64,000 nt of DNA. Origin: an uncultured Lachnospiraceae bacterium. GTDB lineage: Bacteria; Bacillota; Clostridia; Lachnospirales; Lachnospiraceae. This document shows positions 32,236 to 41,462 of the stretch, piece after piece. Each line of letters opens with the position of its first letter. The first letter of the stretch is position 1. The stretch lies in NCBI GenBank assembly GCA_910579935.1, contig CAJTVQ010000018.1, positions 5,098-69,097 on the forward strand. The letters run 5' to 3'. Below the pieces are notes generated by a model, which was not told where the DNA came from, made no database searches, and saw only the letters and a program-made list of their open reading frames with translations. The translations under genes and the position numbers were made by a program.

Positions 32236-34290
32236 ATGGACGGCAGTGCAAAGATTACGGAAATAAAGGGCGTAGGGGAAAAGACGGCAAAGCTTTTTCA
32301 AAAACTGAATATCAGGACTGTGGAGGATCTGCTGCATAATTATCCGAGAGACTATGAAGATTTCAGGGAACCCCTTGCCATTTCGGATTGTACGGCGGGA
32401 GAATTATGTTCCGTACGCGCCTGTCTGGCAGGCAATATAACGGCGAAGAAGGTGCGCAATCTGACCATACTGAACTTTGTTGTCAAAGATGCAGGCGGTC
32501 AGATTTTTATGACATATTTTAATATGCCTTATGTAAAGAGTATCCTGAAAAAAGGGTTGTTTTATATTTTCAGGGGCGTGGTACAGGAAAAGAACGGCAG
32601 ACTGGTAATGGAACAGGCAAAGATTTATAAGCCGGAGGAATATTTTAAGCTGACCGGAATCTTACAGCCCAGGTATCCGCTGACGGCCGGTCTGAGCAAT
32701 CATATGGTGGCCAGGGCGATAAAGCAGGCGCTGTCACTCTATGAGTTTCCGCCGGATCATCTGCCGGAATGGGTGAAAGACGGACAGCAGCTTGCAGATC
32801 ACCGGAAGGCTTTGGAAGAAATCCACTTTCCTCCGGATCTTGAAAGTATGCGGAGGGCGCGCAGGCGTCTTGCTTTTGACGAATTTTTCCTGTTTATCCT
32901 GATGCTGCGCAAATGCAGGGAACAGAATGAAGGATTGGAAAACAGATATCCCATGATGGAAGCGGCGCAGACGAAACGTCTGCTGGAGGCGCTTCCTTAT
33001 GAACTGACCGTGGCCCAGAAAAGGGTTTGGGAGGAAATCAAGGCAGATTTGCAGGGAAAGAAAGTCATGAACCGGCTGATTCAGGGAGACGTGGGTTCAG
33101 GCAAAACGATCCTTGCTTTTCTGGCGCTGCTGATGTGTGCAGCCAACGGTTATCAGGGGGCGCTGATGGCGCCTACCGAGGTGCTTGCCGCGCAGCATTA
33201 TGAGTCCATGACGGAACTGACGGAAAAATACGGACTGCCTTTCCGGCCGGTACTTCTGACCGGCTCCATGACAGCGAAAGAGAAGCGCCGGATATATGAG
33301 GCCGTCAGCTGCGGAACGGCAAATGTGATCATCGGTACCCATGCGCTGATCCAGGAGCGGGTGGAATACCGGAAACTGGCATTGGTGGTGACGGACGAGC
33401 AGCACCGTTTCGGAGTACGGCAGCGGGAACATCTGGCGGAAAAAGGGGAAAACGTACATGTGATGGTGATGAGCGCCACGCCGATTCCGAGGACACTGGC
33501 GATCATTTTATACGGAGATCTGGATATTTCCCTTGTGGATGAACTTCCGGCGGACAGGCTTCCGATCAAAAACTGCGTAGTGGGTACGGAGTACCGGGAA
33601 AAGGCATACCGCTTTATCACAAGAGAAGTGGAAGCGGGACGTCAGGTTTACGTCATCTGTCCAATGGTGGAAGAGGGAGAACTGGAAGGTGTGGAGAATG
33701 TTGTTTCCTATACGGAAAAACTGCGGAGTATTCTGCCTCAGGACATACAGGTTGCCTGTCTCCATGGAAAGATGCGTCCGGCGGATAAAAACAGGATCAT
33801 GGAGGAATACGCCGCCCACAATATTGATGTGCTGGTATCTACCACGGTGATCGAGGTGGGGATCAATGTTCCGAATGCAGCGGTGATGATGATTGAAAAT
33901 GCAGAGCGCTTCGGCCTGGCGCAGCTGCATCAGCTGCGGGGCAGGGTAGGCAGGGGAGAGTATCAGTCCTACTGCATTTTTATCAATGGTTCCGGCAAAC
34001 CGCAGGCATTTGAAAGGCTGGATATCCTGAACCGTTCCAACGACGGATTTTATATCGCGGAAGAAGATCTGAAGATGCGCGGACCGGGAGATCTGTTCGG
34101 GATACGGCAGAGCGGACTGATGGACTTTAAGGTGGGGGATGTTTATCAGGATGCGGATTTGCTGAAAGAAGCCGGAGCATGTGTGGAGAAGCTGCTGGCT
34201 GAAGACGAAGGGATGGAGAGGCCGGAGCACAGGGCACTTTTGGATTATGTGGACAAGGTGTTTTGGCAGGCGGACGTCCGGACGATTTAA
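32236..34290 (+). CDS. recG: ATP-dependent DNA helicase RecG
   Basis: RecG reverses stalled replication forks and processes junctions. The 684 residues show the wedge/OB domain (residues about 1-150), helicase motif I GDVGSGKT (near 287), motif II DEQH (near 387), motif III MSATPIPRTLA, and motif VI LHQLRGRVGRGEYQSYC near 570, ending with the RecG-specific QSGLMDFKVGD. It starts 4 bases after fakA, so it is in the same transcript. Confidence 0.96.
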   Translation: MDGSAKITEIKGVGEKTAKLFQKLNIRTVEDLLHNYPRDYEDFREPLAISDCTAGELCSVRACLAGNITAKKVRNLTILNFVVKDAGGQIFMTYFNMPYVKSILKKGLFYIFRGVVQEKNGRLVMEQAKIYKPEEYFKLTGILQPRYPLTAGLSNHMVARAIKQALSLYEFPPDHLPEWVKDGQQLADHRKALEEIHFPPDLESMRRARRRLAFDEFFLFILMLRKCREQNEGLENRYPMMEAAQTKRLLEALPYELTVAQKRVWEEIKADLQGKKVMNRLIQGDVGSGKTILAFLALLMCAANGYQGALMAPTEVLAAQHYESMTELTEKYGLPFRPVLLTGSMTAKEKRRIYEAVSCGTANVIIGTHALIQERVEYRKLALVVTDEQHRFGVRQREHLAEKGENVHVMVMSATPIPRTLAIILYGDLDISLVDELPADRLPIKNCVVGTEYREKAYRFITREVEAGRQVYVICPMVEEGELEGVENVVSYTEKLRSILPQDIQVACLHGKMRPADKNRIMEEYAAHNIDVLVSTTVIEVGINVPNAAVMMIENAERFGLAQLHQLRGRVGRGEYQSYCIFINGSGKPQAFERLDILNRSNDGFYIAEEDLKMRGPGDLFGIRQSGLMDFKVGDVYQDADLLKEAGACVEKLLAEDEGMERPEHRALLDYVDKVFWQADVRTI

Positions 34291-34296
34291 ATCGGA

Positions 34297-34324
34297 TTGA
34301 CTTTTAGAAAAGGAATGTTATAAT
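34297..34324 (+). promoter_or_regulatory. promoter of degV
   Basis: TTGACT (34297-34302), 16 bases, TATAAT (34319-34324), directly after the recG stop. Confidence 0.7.
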
Positions 34325-34398
34325 TATCCCGTGGCGGCAAGCCGGGAAAAGATTGAGGAAAAGGAGAGCATCCGTTTGGTACGGATCGGTAGGGCAAA

Positions 34399-35259
34399 GT
34401 GGCAAAAATTGCAATAGTAACGGATAGCAACAGCGGAATCACACAGCAGCAGGCAAAGAAATTGGGAGTTCATGTACTTCCCATGCCTTTTATGATCAAT
34501 GAAGAGACTTATTTTGAAGATATCAGCCTGACTCAGAAGGAATTTTATGAGCGGCTGGCGAACGGGGACGATGTGGTAACAAGCCAGCCTTCACCGGAGT
34601 CGGTGATGAATTTGTGGGACGGACTGTTAAAGGAATACGATGAAATCGTCCACATTCCCATGAGCAGCGGTCTGTCCGGTTCCTGTCAGAGCGCTTTGAT
34701 GCTGGCACAGGATTATGACGGCAGGGTACAGGTGGTCAATAACCAGCGGATATCCGTAACCCAGAGGCAGTCGGCCCTGGATGCGATGAAGCTGGCGGAG
34801 CGGGGAATGGATGCCCGGCAGATTAAGGATTTTCTCGAAGCGGATAAATTCAATTCCAGTATTTATATTATGCTGGACACCCTGTATTATTTAAAAAAAG
34901 GCGGGAGGATCACGCCGGCCGCGGCTGCGCTTGGAACGCTGCTGAAACTGAAGCCTGTCCTGCAGATCCAGGGTGAGAAACTGGATGCGTTCGCAAAGGC
35001 AAGAACGACCAATCAGGGAAAAACCATTATGATAAATGCCATCCGCAACGACATGAACAACCGTTTCGGCGGTGCGGACAAGGAAAAGATCTGGCTGCAG
35101 GTAGCTTATACTTATAACACGGACGCGGCGCAGGTATTAAAGGAAGAACTGATGGATGAGTTTCCCGGTTTTGACATACATGTGGACCCGCTGTCTTTAA
35201 GCATAGCCTGCCATATCGGTCCGGGTTCCCTGGCAGTGGCATGTTGCAAGAAAATATAA
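34399..35259 (+). CDS. DegV family fatty-acid-binding protein (FakB-like)
   Basis: A 286-residue DegV protein. The family holds one fatty acid molecule and presents it to FakA. Typical blocks are IAIVTDSNSGITQQQAKKLG, VTSQPSPESV, MSSGLSGSCQSA, and the C-terminal CHIGPGSLAVA. The start is a GTG. It has its own promoter but lies two genes downstream of fakA, which supports the FakB assignment. The gene-free region with two long inverted repeats begins 27 bases after the stop. Confidence 0.9.
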   Translation: MAKIAIVTDSNSGITQQQAKKLGVHVLPMPFMINEETYFEDISLTQKEFYERLANGDDVVTSQPSPESVMNLWDGLLKEYDEIVHIPMSSGLSGSCQSALMLAQDYDGRVQVVNNQRISVTQRQSALDAMKLAERGMDARQIKDFLEADKFNSSIYIMLDTLYYLKKGGRITPAAAALGTLLKLKPVLQIQGEKLDAFAKARTTNQGKTIMINAIRNDMNNRFGGADKEKIWLQVAYTYNTDAAQVLKEELMDEFPGFDIHVDPLSLSIACHIGPGSLAVACCKKI

Positions 35260-35285
35260 GTGGGATTGATATTGTGGAAGAGGAC

Positions 35286-35543
35286 GCCCCTGTCCGGGTG
35301 CTTTGGCGGTTTGGTTGTTCCCCGTTTTCCATGCACTTATTCCGGTGGATTTTTCTAAGCAGAATAGCAGTTTTTTTCCATGCTGCGGGCCGCCATCAAG
35401 CGGCATCCCTGCCGCATCGGGCTGAACCGGCCATCCATGTCCGGTTCCCCTTAGGTATCGACATTCTGCTAAGAAAAATTCCACCGGAAACGCAGCATGG
35501 AAAACAGGTAAAAACCAAACCGCCAAAGCACCCCGACAGGGGC
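35286..35543 (-). repeat. long inverted-repeat element A
   Basis: Arms 35286-35365 and 35463-35543 are reverse complements at about 86% over 80 bases, starting GCCCCTGTC and ending at an ATTCTGCTAAGAAAAA block. The 97-base core (35366-35462) matches the core of element B on the opposite strand, so A is oriented minus relative to B. There is no convincing coding frame. It fills, with B, the 800-base gap between degV and parE. Confidence 0.85.
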
Positions 35544-35605
35544 TGTGTATTGCCCAAATATCAGTTTTAGAGAATGAGAATTCTGTGATATTTAGCCAGT
35601 ACCCA

Positions 35606-35914
35606 GCTCCGGCCAAAGGGATTTCGCGGCGGCAGGTTCCGGCTTACGGGGTGGGGTTTCTGTCCCTGTTTTCTATGCTCAGATTCCGATGTGCGTTTTT
35701 CTTAGCAGAATTCCACAACATAAGGCGAAATGGCCATGGATGGCCATTTCAGCCCGATGCGGCATGGATGCCGCTTGAGGGCGTGCCGCAGCCTGGAGAA
35801 ACCCATATTATTCTGCTTAGAAAAACCCATCGGAATCGGCGCATGGGAAACAAGGACAGAGAACCCCACCCCGTAAGCCGGAACCTGCCGCCGCGAAATC
35901 CCTTTGGCCGGAGC
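35606..35914 (+). repeat. long inverted-repeat element B
   Basis: Arms 35606-35711 and 35810-35914 are reverse complements, with the outer 53 bases perfect and about 91% overall. The inner ends carry the same TTCTTAGCAGAAT block as element A. The 98-base core (35712-35809) holds hairpin GAAATGGCC/GGCCATTTC and hairpin GCGGC/GCCGC, both with an ATGGAT loop. No coding frame. A truncated relative is at 56196-56251. Confidence 0.88.
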
Positions 35915-35971
35915 GTCCCCCCAACATTACTATGATCAGGCGTCACCGTCAAACCGGGACGCTTTTTCTTC

Positions 35972-36000
35972 TTTCCAATAAACAAAATCTGTGTTATACT
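35972..36000 (+). promoter_or_regulatory. promoter of parE-parC
   Basis: TTTCCA (35972-35977), 17 bases, TATACT (35995-36000). Confidence 0.55.
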
Positions 36001-36064
36001 ACAAATTGTCTTTTTAAAAAAAGCAAACGTCTGTACGGCGTTGTAGTAAGAAAGGATGAAAGCA

Positions 36065-37987
36065 ATGGCAAAGGATGATACATACGGAGCCAAGAGCATA
36101 ACGGTTTTAGAGGGATTGGAGGCAGTCCGGAAAAGACCGGGCATGTATATCGGAAGCGTGTCGACAAAGGGACTGAACCATCTGATCTACGAGATAGTGG
36201 ACAATGCGGTGGATGAACATCTGGCCGGGTATTGTGATACGATAAAAGTAACTTTGGAAGCGGACGGTTCCGCTACGATAGAAGATAACGGCCGGGGAAT
36301 TCCGGTAGGGATGCATGAAAAAGGCGTCAGCGCCGAACGTCTGGTATTTACAACGCTCCATGCGGGCGGCAAGTTTGACAATAATGCATATAAGACTAGC
36401 GGCGGTCTGCACGGGGTAGGGTCATCGGTCGTAAACGCATTGTCTGCTTATCTGACGGTTCAGGTAAAACATGGCGGCCTGGTTTATGAGGACCGGTATG
36501 AAAGGGGGAATCCGGCCATTGAACTGGCGGACGGCCTGCTGCCGGTCATCGGAAAGACGAAAGAAACGGGAACGAGGATTAATTTTCTGCCGGACGATAC
36601 GATTTTTGATAAGACGAGATTCAAGGAGGATGAAGTTAAGAGCCGGCTTCACGAAACGGCTTATTTAAATCCCCAGCTTACGATTCTGTTTACGGACAAG
36701 AGGAGGGAACCGGAAGAAAAGACGGAATTCCATGAACCGGAAGGAATCGTCGGTTTCATTAAGGATATGAACAAAGCGAAGGAAACCATCCATGACGTCA
36801 TTTATTTTCAGGGAGAAAGTGAAGGCATTTCCGTGGAAGCGGCATTCCAGTACGTGAACGAATTTCATGAAAATGTGCTTGGTTTCTGCAATAACATATA
36901 CAATTCCGAGGGCGGCACCCATCTGACCGGCTTTAAGACCATGTTTACGAATGTCATCAATACCTATGCAAGGGAATTGAACATTTTGAAGGAAAAAGAT
37001 GTGAACTTTACCGGGGCGGATGTGCGAAACGGCATGACGGCAGTGATTTCCATCAAGCACCCGGACCCCAGATTCGAAGGGCAGACAAAGACAAAGCTGG
37101 ATAATCAGGATGCGGCCAAAGTAGTCAGCAAAGTGACGGGGGAGGAAATCGTACGCTATTTTGACCGCAATCTGGAAACGCTGAAAAATGTCATCGGATG
37201 TGCGGAAAAAGCGGCGAAAATCCGTAAAACGGAGGAAAAGGCCAAAACCAACATGCTGATCAAACAGCGGTTTTCTTTTGATTCCAACGGAAAGCTGGCC
37301 AACTGTGAGTCGCGGGATGCTTCTAAGTGCGAGATTTTCATTGTAGAGGGAGATTCCGCCGGCGGCAGTGCGAAAATGGCGAGGAACCGGGCTTTTCAGG
37401 CTATTTTGCCCATACGGGGAAAGATACTGAACGTGGAAAAGGCCAGTATAGACAAGGTACTGGCCAATGCGGAAATTAAGACGATGATCAATGCTTTCGG
37501 CTGCGGATTTTCGGAAGGGTACGGCAATGACTTTGATATATCCAAACTCCGTTATGACAAAATCGTCATTATGACGGATGCGGATGTGGACGGCTCCCAT
37601 ATTTCCACGTTGCTTCTGACGCTTTTTTACCGTTTCATGCCGGAGCTGATTTATGAGGGCCATGTGTATATCGCCATGCCGCCCCTGTATAAAGCCATGC
37701 CTGCCAAAGGCGCGGAGGAATATCTGTATGACGATAAAGCGCTGGAACGTTATCGGAAGCGGCACAAAGGGCCTTTTACCCTTCAGAGGTATAAAGGTCT
37801 GGGCGAGATGGACGCGCAGCAGCTGTGGGAGACGACTTTGGATCCGGAGACAAGGATGTTAAAGCTGGTGGAGATCGAGGATGCACGGATGGCGTCCGAA
37901 GTAACGGAACTGCTGATGGGAACGGAAGTTCCGCCCCGTAAGGCGTTTATTTACGAACACGCCACGGATGCGGAACTGGATATATGA
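36065..37987 (+). CDS. parE: type IIA topoisomerase subunit B (ParE-type)
   Basis: ATPase subunit of topoisomerase IV or a gyrase paralogue. The 640 residues have the GHKL ATP site (EIVDNAVDEHLAG, DNGRGIPVGMHE, GLHGVGSSVVNALS), the transducer domain, and the Toprim metal site (IVEGDSAGGSAKMARNR, MTDADVDGSHI). The start was placed at 36065 with AAAGG at 36051-36055; the ATG at 36056 is too close. It pairs with a ParC-type gene lacking the gyrase box, and neither is near an origin gene cluster, so topoisomerase IV is favoured over gyrase. Confidence 0.88.
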   Translation: MAKDDTYGAKSITVLEGLEAVRKRPGMYIGSVSTKGLNHLIYEIVDNAVDEHLAGYCDTIKVTLEADGSATIEDNGRGIPVGMHEKGVSAERLVFTTLHAGGKFDNNAYKTSGGLHGVGSSVVNALSAYLTVQVKHGGLVYEDRYERGNPAIELADGLLPVIGKTKETGTRINFLPDDTIFDKTRFKEDEVKSRLHETAYLNPQLTILFTDKRREPEEKTEFHEPEGIVGFIKDMNKAKETIHDVIYFQGESEGISVEAAFQYVNEFHENVLGFCNNIYNSEGGTHLTGFKTMFTNVINTYARELNILKEKDVNFTGADVRNGMTAVISIKHPDPRFEGQTKTKLDNQDAAKVVSKVTGEEIVRYFDRNLETLKNVIGCAEKAAKIRKTEEKAKTNMLIKQRFSFDSNGKLANCESRDASKCEIFIVEGDSAGGSAKMARNRAFQAILPIRGKILNVEKASIDKVLANAEIKTMINAFGCGFSEGYGNDFDISKLRYDKIVIMTDADVDGSHISTLLLTLFYRFMPELIYEGHVYIAMPPLYKAMPAKGAEEYLYDDKALERYRKRHKGPFTLQRYKGLGEMDAQQLWETTLDPETRMLKLVEIEDARMASEVTELLMGTEVPPRKAFIYEHATDAELDI

Positions 37988-38005
37988 TAAAGGAGTTAGA
38001 ATGCC

Positions 38006-40246
38006 ATGGATGATAACAGAATCATCAAAACAGAATATTCGGAAGTGATGCAGAAATCGTTCATCGATTATGCCATGAGCGTCATTATCGCAAGGGCGCT
38101 CCCCGACGTAAGGGACGGACTAAAACCGGTGCAGAGAAGGACACTGTATGATATGCATGAGCTGGGAATCCGTTACGACCGGCCATACCGGAAGAGCGCG
38201 CGTATCGTGGGCGATACGATGGGTAAATACCATCCTCACGGGGACAGTTCCATCTACGAAGCGCTGGTGGTCATGACGCAGGATTTTAAAAAGGGCCTCC
38301 CGCTCGTGGACGGTCACGGTAACTTCGGGAACATTGAAGGGGACGGCGCCGCGGCAATGCGTTATACGGAGGCAAGGCTGCAGAAAATTACGCAGGAAAC
38401 ATTTCTTGCGGACCTGGATAAAGATGTGGTGGATTTCGTTCCGAATTTTGACGAGACCGAAAAGGAGCCTGCCGTGCTTCCGGTCAAAATTCCCAACCTT
38501 CTGATCAACGGTTCCGAAGGGATCGCCGTAGGTATGGCTACCAGTATTCCGCCGCATAATTTAAAAGAAGTCATCGATGCCACGAAAGCCTACATGAAGG
38601 ACCCGGATATTACGACGAGAGAACTGATGCGTTATGTGAAGGGCCCGGATTTCCCGACCGGCGGCATTGTGATCAACAAAGATGAGCTTTTGGAGATTTA
38701 CGAAACCGGAACGGGCAAAATAAAGGTGCGCGGAAAGGTGGAAGTGGAAAAAGCCAAGGGAGGAAAAACCAACCTGGTCATTACCGAAATCCCCTATCCG
38801 ATGATAGGAGCCAATATTTCCAAATTCCTGTCGGATGTGGCTGCTTTGGCGGAGACGAAGAAAACACAGGATATTGTGGACATTTCCAATCAGTCTTCCA
38901 AAGAAGGCATCCGCATCGTAATTGAACTGAGGAAAGATGCGGACGTGGAAAATTTCAAGAATATGCTGTATAAGAAGACCCGTCTGGAGGATACGTTCGG
39001 CGTAAACATGCTGGCCATTGCAAACGGCAGACCGGAAACGATGGGGATGAAGCAGATCATCAAAGCCAGTGTGGATTTTCAGTTCGAAGTGACGACAAGG
39101 AAGTACCGGACGCTGCTGGCAAAGGAGAAGGAGCGCCGGGAAATCCAGGAAGGTTTGATCAAAGCCTGCAATGTCATCGACCTGATCATCGAAATCCTGC
39201 GCGGCAGTAAAGACCGCGCCATGGTCAAATCCTGTCTCGTGGAAGGGAAAACGGAAGGAATCCAGTTCCGGTCCAAGGAATCGAAGATCATGGCACAGCA
39301 GCTGCAGTTTACCGAAAAGCAGGCCAATGCCATTCTGGATATGCGTTTATATAAATTAATCGGTCTGGAAATCGAGGCGCTGATGAAAGAGCATGAAGAA
39401 ACCGTAGCAAACATATACCGCTATGAAGACATTCTCGACCGCAGGGATTCCATGGCGCAGGTCATTATGAATGAACTGGATGCCATCCGGAAGGAATACG
39501 GAAGGCCGAGAAGGACTGTGGTAGAAAACGGAGAAGAAGCGGTATATGAAGAAAAGAAGATTGAAGAGATGGAGATCATGTGCCTGATGGACCGGTTCGG
39601 TTATGTGAAAACCGTGGATATGCCCACTTATGAGAGAAACAGGGAAGCAGCGGATGCCGAGAACAAATATGTCTTTCCCTGCAAAAATACCGGAAGAATC
39701 TGTATTTTTACCAATACCGGCCAGCTGTATACGATCAAAGTGTCGGACCTGCCATTCGGCAAATTCCGGGACAAGGGGATTCCCGTGGACAATGTCAGCA
39801 ATTATAGTGCGGAAAAAGAGCAGATCCTGCTTGCGGCCAGTCAGTCGGACCTCAACCTGTACCGGCTGATCTTTGCCACGAAACAGTCCATGCTGAAGGT
39901 GGTGGACGGCGGTGAATTTGATGTGACCAAGCGTACCGTGGCAGCTACCAAACTGTCGGAGGGGGATGAAGTCATATCCATAGTGATCCTGAAGGAACAG
40001 AGAAATATCATTTTACAGACTGCGGAAGGGTATTTCCTGCGCTTTGCCGTAGATGAGATACCGGAGAAGAAGAAGGGAGCCGTCGGGGTCCGCGGCATGA
40101 AACTGGGCGCGAAGGATTGGGTGGAAAATGTTTATTATACCATGAATTCCATAGAGCAGATCATTGAGTACAGGGGGAAAAAAGTAGAACTGAATAAGCT
40201 GAAGGCCGGAAAACGGGATGGAAAAGGCGTAAAAATCCGAATTTGA
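38006..40246 (+). CDS. parC: type IIA topoisomerase subunit A (ParC-type)
   Basis: DNA cleavage-reunion subunit, 746 residues. The catalytic tyrosine region reads GDGAAAMRYTEARL (Tyr near 119), and the quinolone-contact helix HPHGDSSIYEALVVM keeps the sensitive serine and glutamate. The C-terminal part is shorter than in gyrase A and shows no QRRGGRG gyrase box; it has GAVGVRGMKLGAKD instead. This favours a decatenating topoisomerase IV. The ribosome site AAAGGAG precedes the ATG, 18 bases after parE. A terminator follows. Confidence 0.88.
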   Translation: MDDNRIIKTEYSEVMQKSFIDYAMSVIIARALPDVRDGLKPVQRRTLYDMHELGIRYDRPYRKSARIVGDTMGKYHPHGDSSIYEALVVMTQDFKKGLPLVDGHGNFGNIEGDGAAAMRYTEARLQKITQETFLADLDKDVVDFVPNFDETEKEPAVLPVKIPNLLINGSEGIAVGMATSIPPHNLKEVIDATKAYMKDPDITTRELMRYVKGPDFPTGGIVINKDELLEIYETGTGKIKVRGKVEVEKAKGGKTNLVITEIPYPMIGANISKFLSDVAALAETKKTQDIVDISNQSSKEGIRIVIELRKDADVENFKNMLYKKTRLEDTFGVNMLAIANGRPETMGMKQIIKASVDFQFEVTTRKYRTLLAKEKERREIQEGLIKACNVIDLIIEILRGSKDRAMVKSCLVEGKTEGIQFRSKESKIMAQQLQFTEKQANAILDMRLYKLIGLEIEALMKEHEETVANIYRYEDILDRRDSMAQVIMNELDAIRKEYGRPRRTVVENGEEAVYEEKKIEEMEIMCLMDRFGYVKTVDMPTYERNREAADAENKYVFPCKNTGRICIFTNTGQLYTIKVSDLPFGKFRDKGIPVDNVSNYSAEKEQILLAASQSDLNLYRLIFATKQSMLKVVDGGEFDVTKRTVAATKLSEGDEVISIVILKEQRNIILQTAEGYFLRFAVDEIPEKKKGAVGVRGMKLGAKDWVENVYYTMNSIEQIIEYRGKKVELNKLKAGKRDGKGVKIRI

Positions 40247-40256
40247 CGTCAAAGGG

Positions 40257-40293
40257 CGGGCAGGGAGAAGAAGCTTCCCTACCCGTTCTTTTT
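40257..40293 (+). terminator. terminator of parE-parC
   Basis: CGGGCAGGGA (40257-40266) pairs with TCCCTACCCG (40276-40285) with one mismatch, followed by TTCTTTTTC. It overlaps the 3' end of the convergent XRE gene. Confidence 0.7.
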
Positions 40294-40635
40294 CTGTGTA
40301 TGTAGCAGATAAGACAGAAAGCGGATGAGTTCCAGCCGGTTATGCCGGTTCAGCCTTAGCAAATGGAGTGCAACGGCCTCTAATGAAAGATCCGGTACAA
40401 AAGAGGCGCTCAGGTCAAAAACGTCCGTTTGCGCAGTATCTATGCCGAGAAGGGAATCCACGTTTACATGATACAGTTCGGAAAGTCTGATCACATGGAC
40501 TGCGGGAATTTCGCGTGTGTCCCGCTCATAATTGGAATAGGTCTGCTGGGGGATTCCCAGGTGCGCGGCGACCTGTTTCTGGCTCAAATGGTTATCCTGT
40601 CTTAGATTTTTTAATCTGATATGTAAATTATTCAT
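40279..40635 (-). CDS. XRE-family transcriptional regulator
   Basis: A 118-residue Cro/CI-type regulator: helix-turn-helix at residues 8-62 (LKNLRQDNHLSQKQVAAHLG, IPQQTYSNYERD), then a hydrophobic C-terminal helix (LHLLRLNRHNRLELIRFLSY) probably for dimerisation. AGGAGGT precedes the start. The divergent region towards rsmD holds the half-sites GTTGTATACC and ATGATACAAC, possible operators. It converges on parC; targets unknown. Confidence 0.85.
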   Translation of the reverse strand: MNNLHIRLKNLRQDNHLSQKQVAAHLGIPQQTYSNYERDTREIPAVHVIRLSELYHVNVDSLLGIDTAQTDVFDLSASFVPDLSLEAVALHLLRLNRHNRLELIRFLSYLLHTQKKNG

Positions 40636-40672
40636 TCCGATACCTCCTGTGTACTATTTACTGTTGTATACC

Positions 40673-40701
40673 ATCATACCACACAACAAGAAATAGGGCA
40701 A
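40673..40701 (-). promoter_or_regulatory. promoter of the XRE gene
   Basis: On the minus strand TTGCCC (40701-40696), 17 bases, TATGAT (40678-40673). A TTGTATAC-type palindrome overlaps the -10, which would suit autoregulation. Confidence 0.55.
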
Positions 40702-40793
40702 TCGGAATACTTCAAAAACACGTAAAAATATGATACAACAATTATTAATATTCTGTGAATGATACACCGAATCTCTAAATTTTTATAAAATGA

Positions 40794-40822
40794 TTGACCG
40801 CAAACAAAGAAGCGATTATGAT
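40794..40822 (+). promoter_or_regulatory. promoter of rsmD-coaD
   Basis: TTGACC (40794-40799), 17 bases, TATGAT (40817-40822). Confidence 0.65.
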
Positions 40823-40862
40823 AAGAGTATAAAAAAACACATGGAAAGGTTCATTGGATATT

Positions 40863-41429
40863 ATGAGAGTAATAGCAGGAACGGCGAGGAGCCTTCCTTT
40901 AAAAACACCGGAGGGCCTGGACACAAGGCCGACGACTGACAGGATAAAAGAGACGCTTTTCAATATGCTGCAGCCTTACCTGGCGGACTGCGTGTTTCTC
41001 GACCTGTTCAGCGGAAGCGGGCAGATAGGGATTGAGGCATTGAGCCGCGGAGCCGGACATGCCTATTTTGTGGAAAACGCAGCGAAAGCATTCAACTGCA
41101 TCCGGCAGAATATTCAGTTTACGGGATTCGAAGAACGGGCGACTCTGTTAAAACAGGATGTGATGGGAGCGCTGGCGGCAGTCCGCGAAAAAGAAGTGAG
41201 TGTGGTTTTCATGGATCCTCCCTATGGGACGGGCTATGATGAGAAAGTGCTTGACGCTTTAAAAGGGATGTGCTATGTGACGGAGGATACGCTCCTTGTG
41301 GTGGAAGCAGCGCTGGAACGGGATTTTTCCTTTGTGCGGGAGCTGGGATACCAAGTGGTAAAAGAAAAGAATTATAAGACGAATAAGCATGTATTTATAA
41401 AAAAACAGGGTGCTGTGTCCGCAGACTGA
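40863..41429 (+). CDS. rsmD: 16S rRNA m2G966 methyltransferase RsmD
   Basis: AdoMet-dependent N2-methylation of a guanine in 16S rRNA. The 188 residues have the typical opening MRVIAGTARSLPLKTPEG, RPTTDRIKETLFNML, the AdoMet loop LDLFSGSGQIGIEALSRGA, and the catalytic MDPPYGTGYD near 121. The ATG at 40863 gives the conserved N-terminus; an in-frame TTG 9 bases earlier is closer to AAAGG. coaD follows after 33 bases, the usual order in Firmicutes. Confidence 0.93.
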   Translation: MRVIAGTARSLPLKTPEGLDTRPTTDRIKETLFNMLQPYLADCVFLDLFSGSGQIGIEALSRGAGHAYFVENAAKAFNCIRQNIQFTGFEERATLLKQDVMGALAAVREKEVSVVFMDPPYGTGYDEKVLDALKGMCYVTEDTLLVVEAALERDFSFVRELGYQVVKEKNYKTNKHVFIKKQGAVSAD

Positions 41430-41457
41430 AGCGGCAAAAGTCGGCACGGAAATGAGG
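41410..41457 (+). promoter_or_regulatory. hairpin-closed translation-initiation module, copy 3 (coaD)
   Basis: GTGCTG (41410-41415, inside the rsmD end) pairs with CGGCAC (41442-41447) with one G-U pair, then GGAAATGAGG precedes coaD. The loop carries TCCGCAGACTGAAG as in copy 1. Confidence 0.45.
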
Positions 41458-41462
41458 TAACC

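Noticed and set aside
35585..35935. Open frames of 109 to 139 codons on both strands inside the inverted-repeat elements
   Set aside because: They are mirror images caused by the palindromic arms, have no ribosome sites, and encode no recognisable protein.
36065..40246. Assignment as gyrB-gyrA
   Set aside because: The second subunit is short and lacks the gyrase box, and there are no dnaA, dnaN or recF genes beside it; ParE-ParC is more likely, though not certain.
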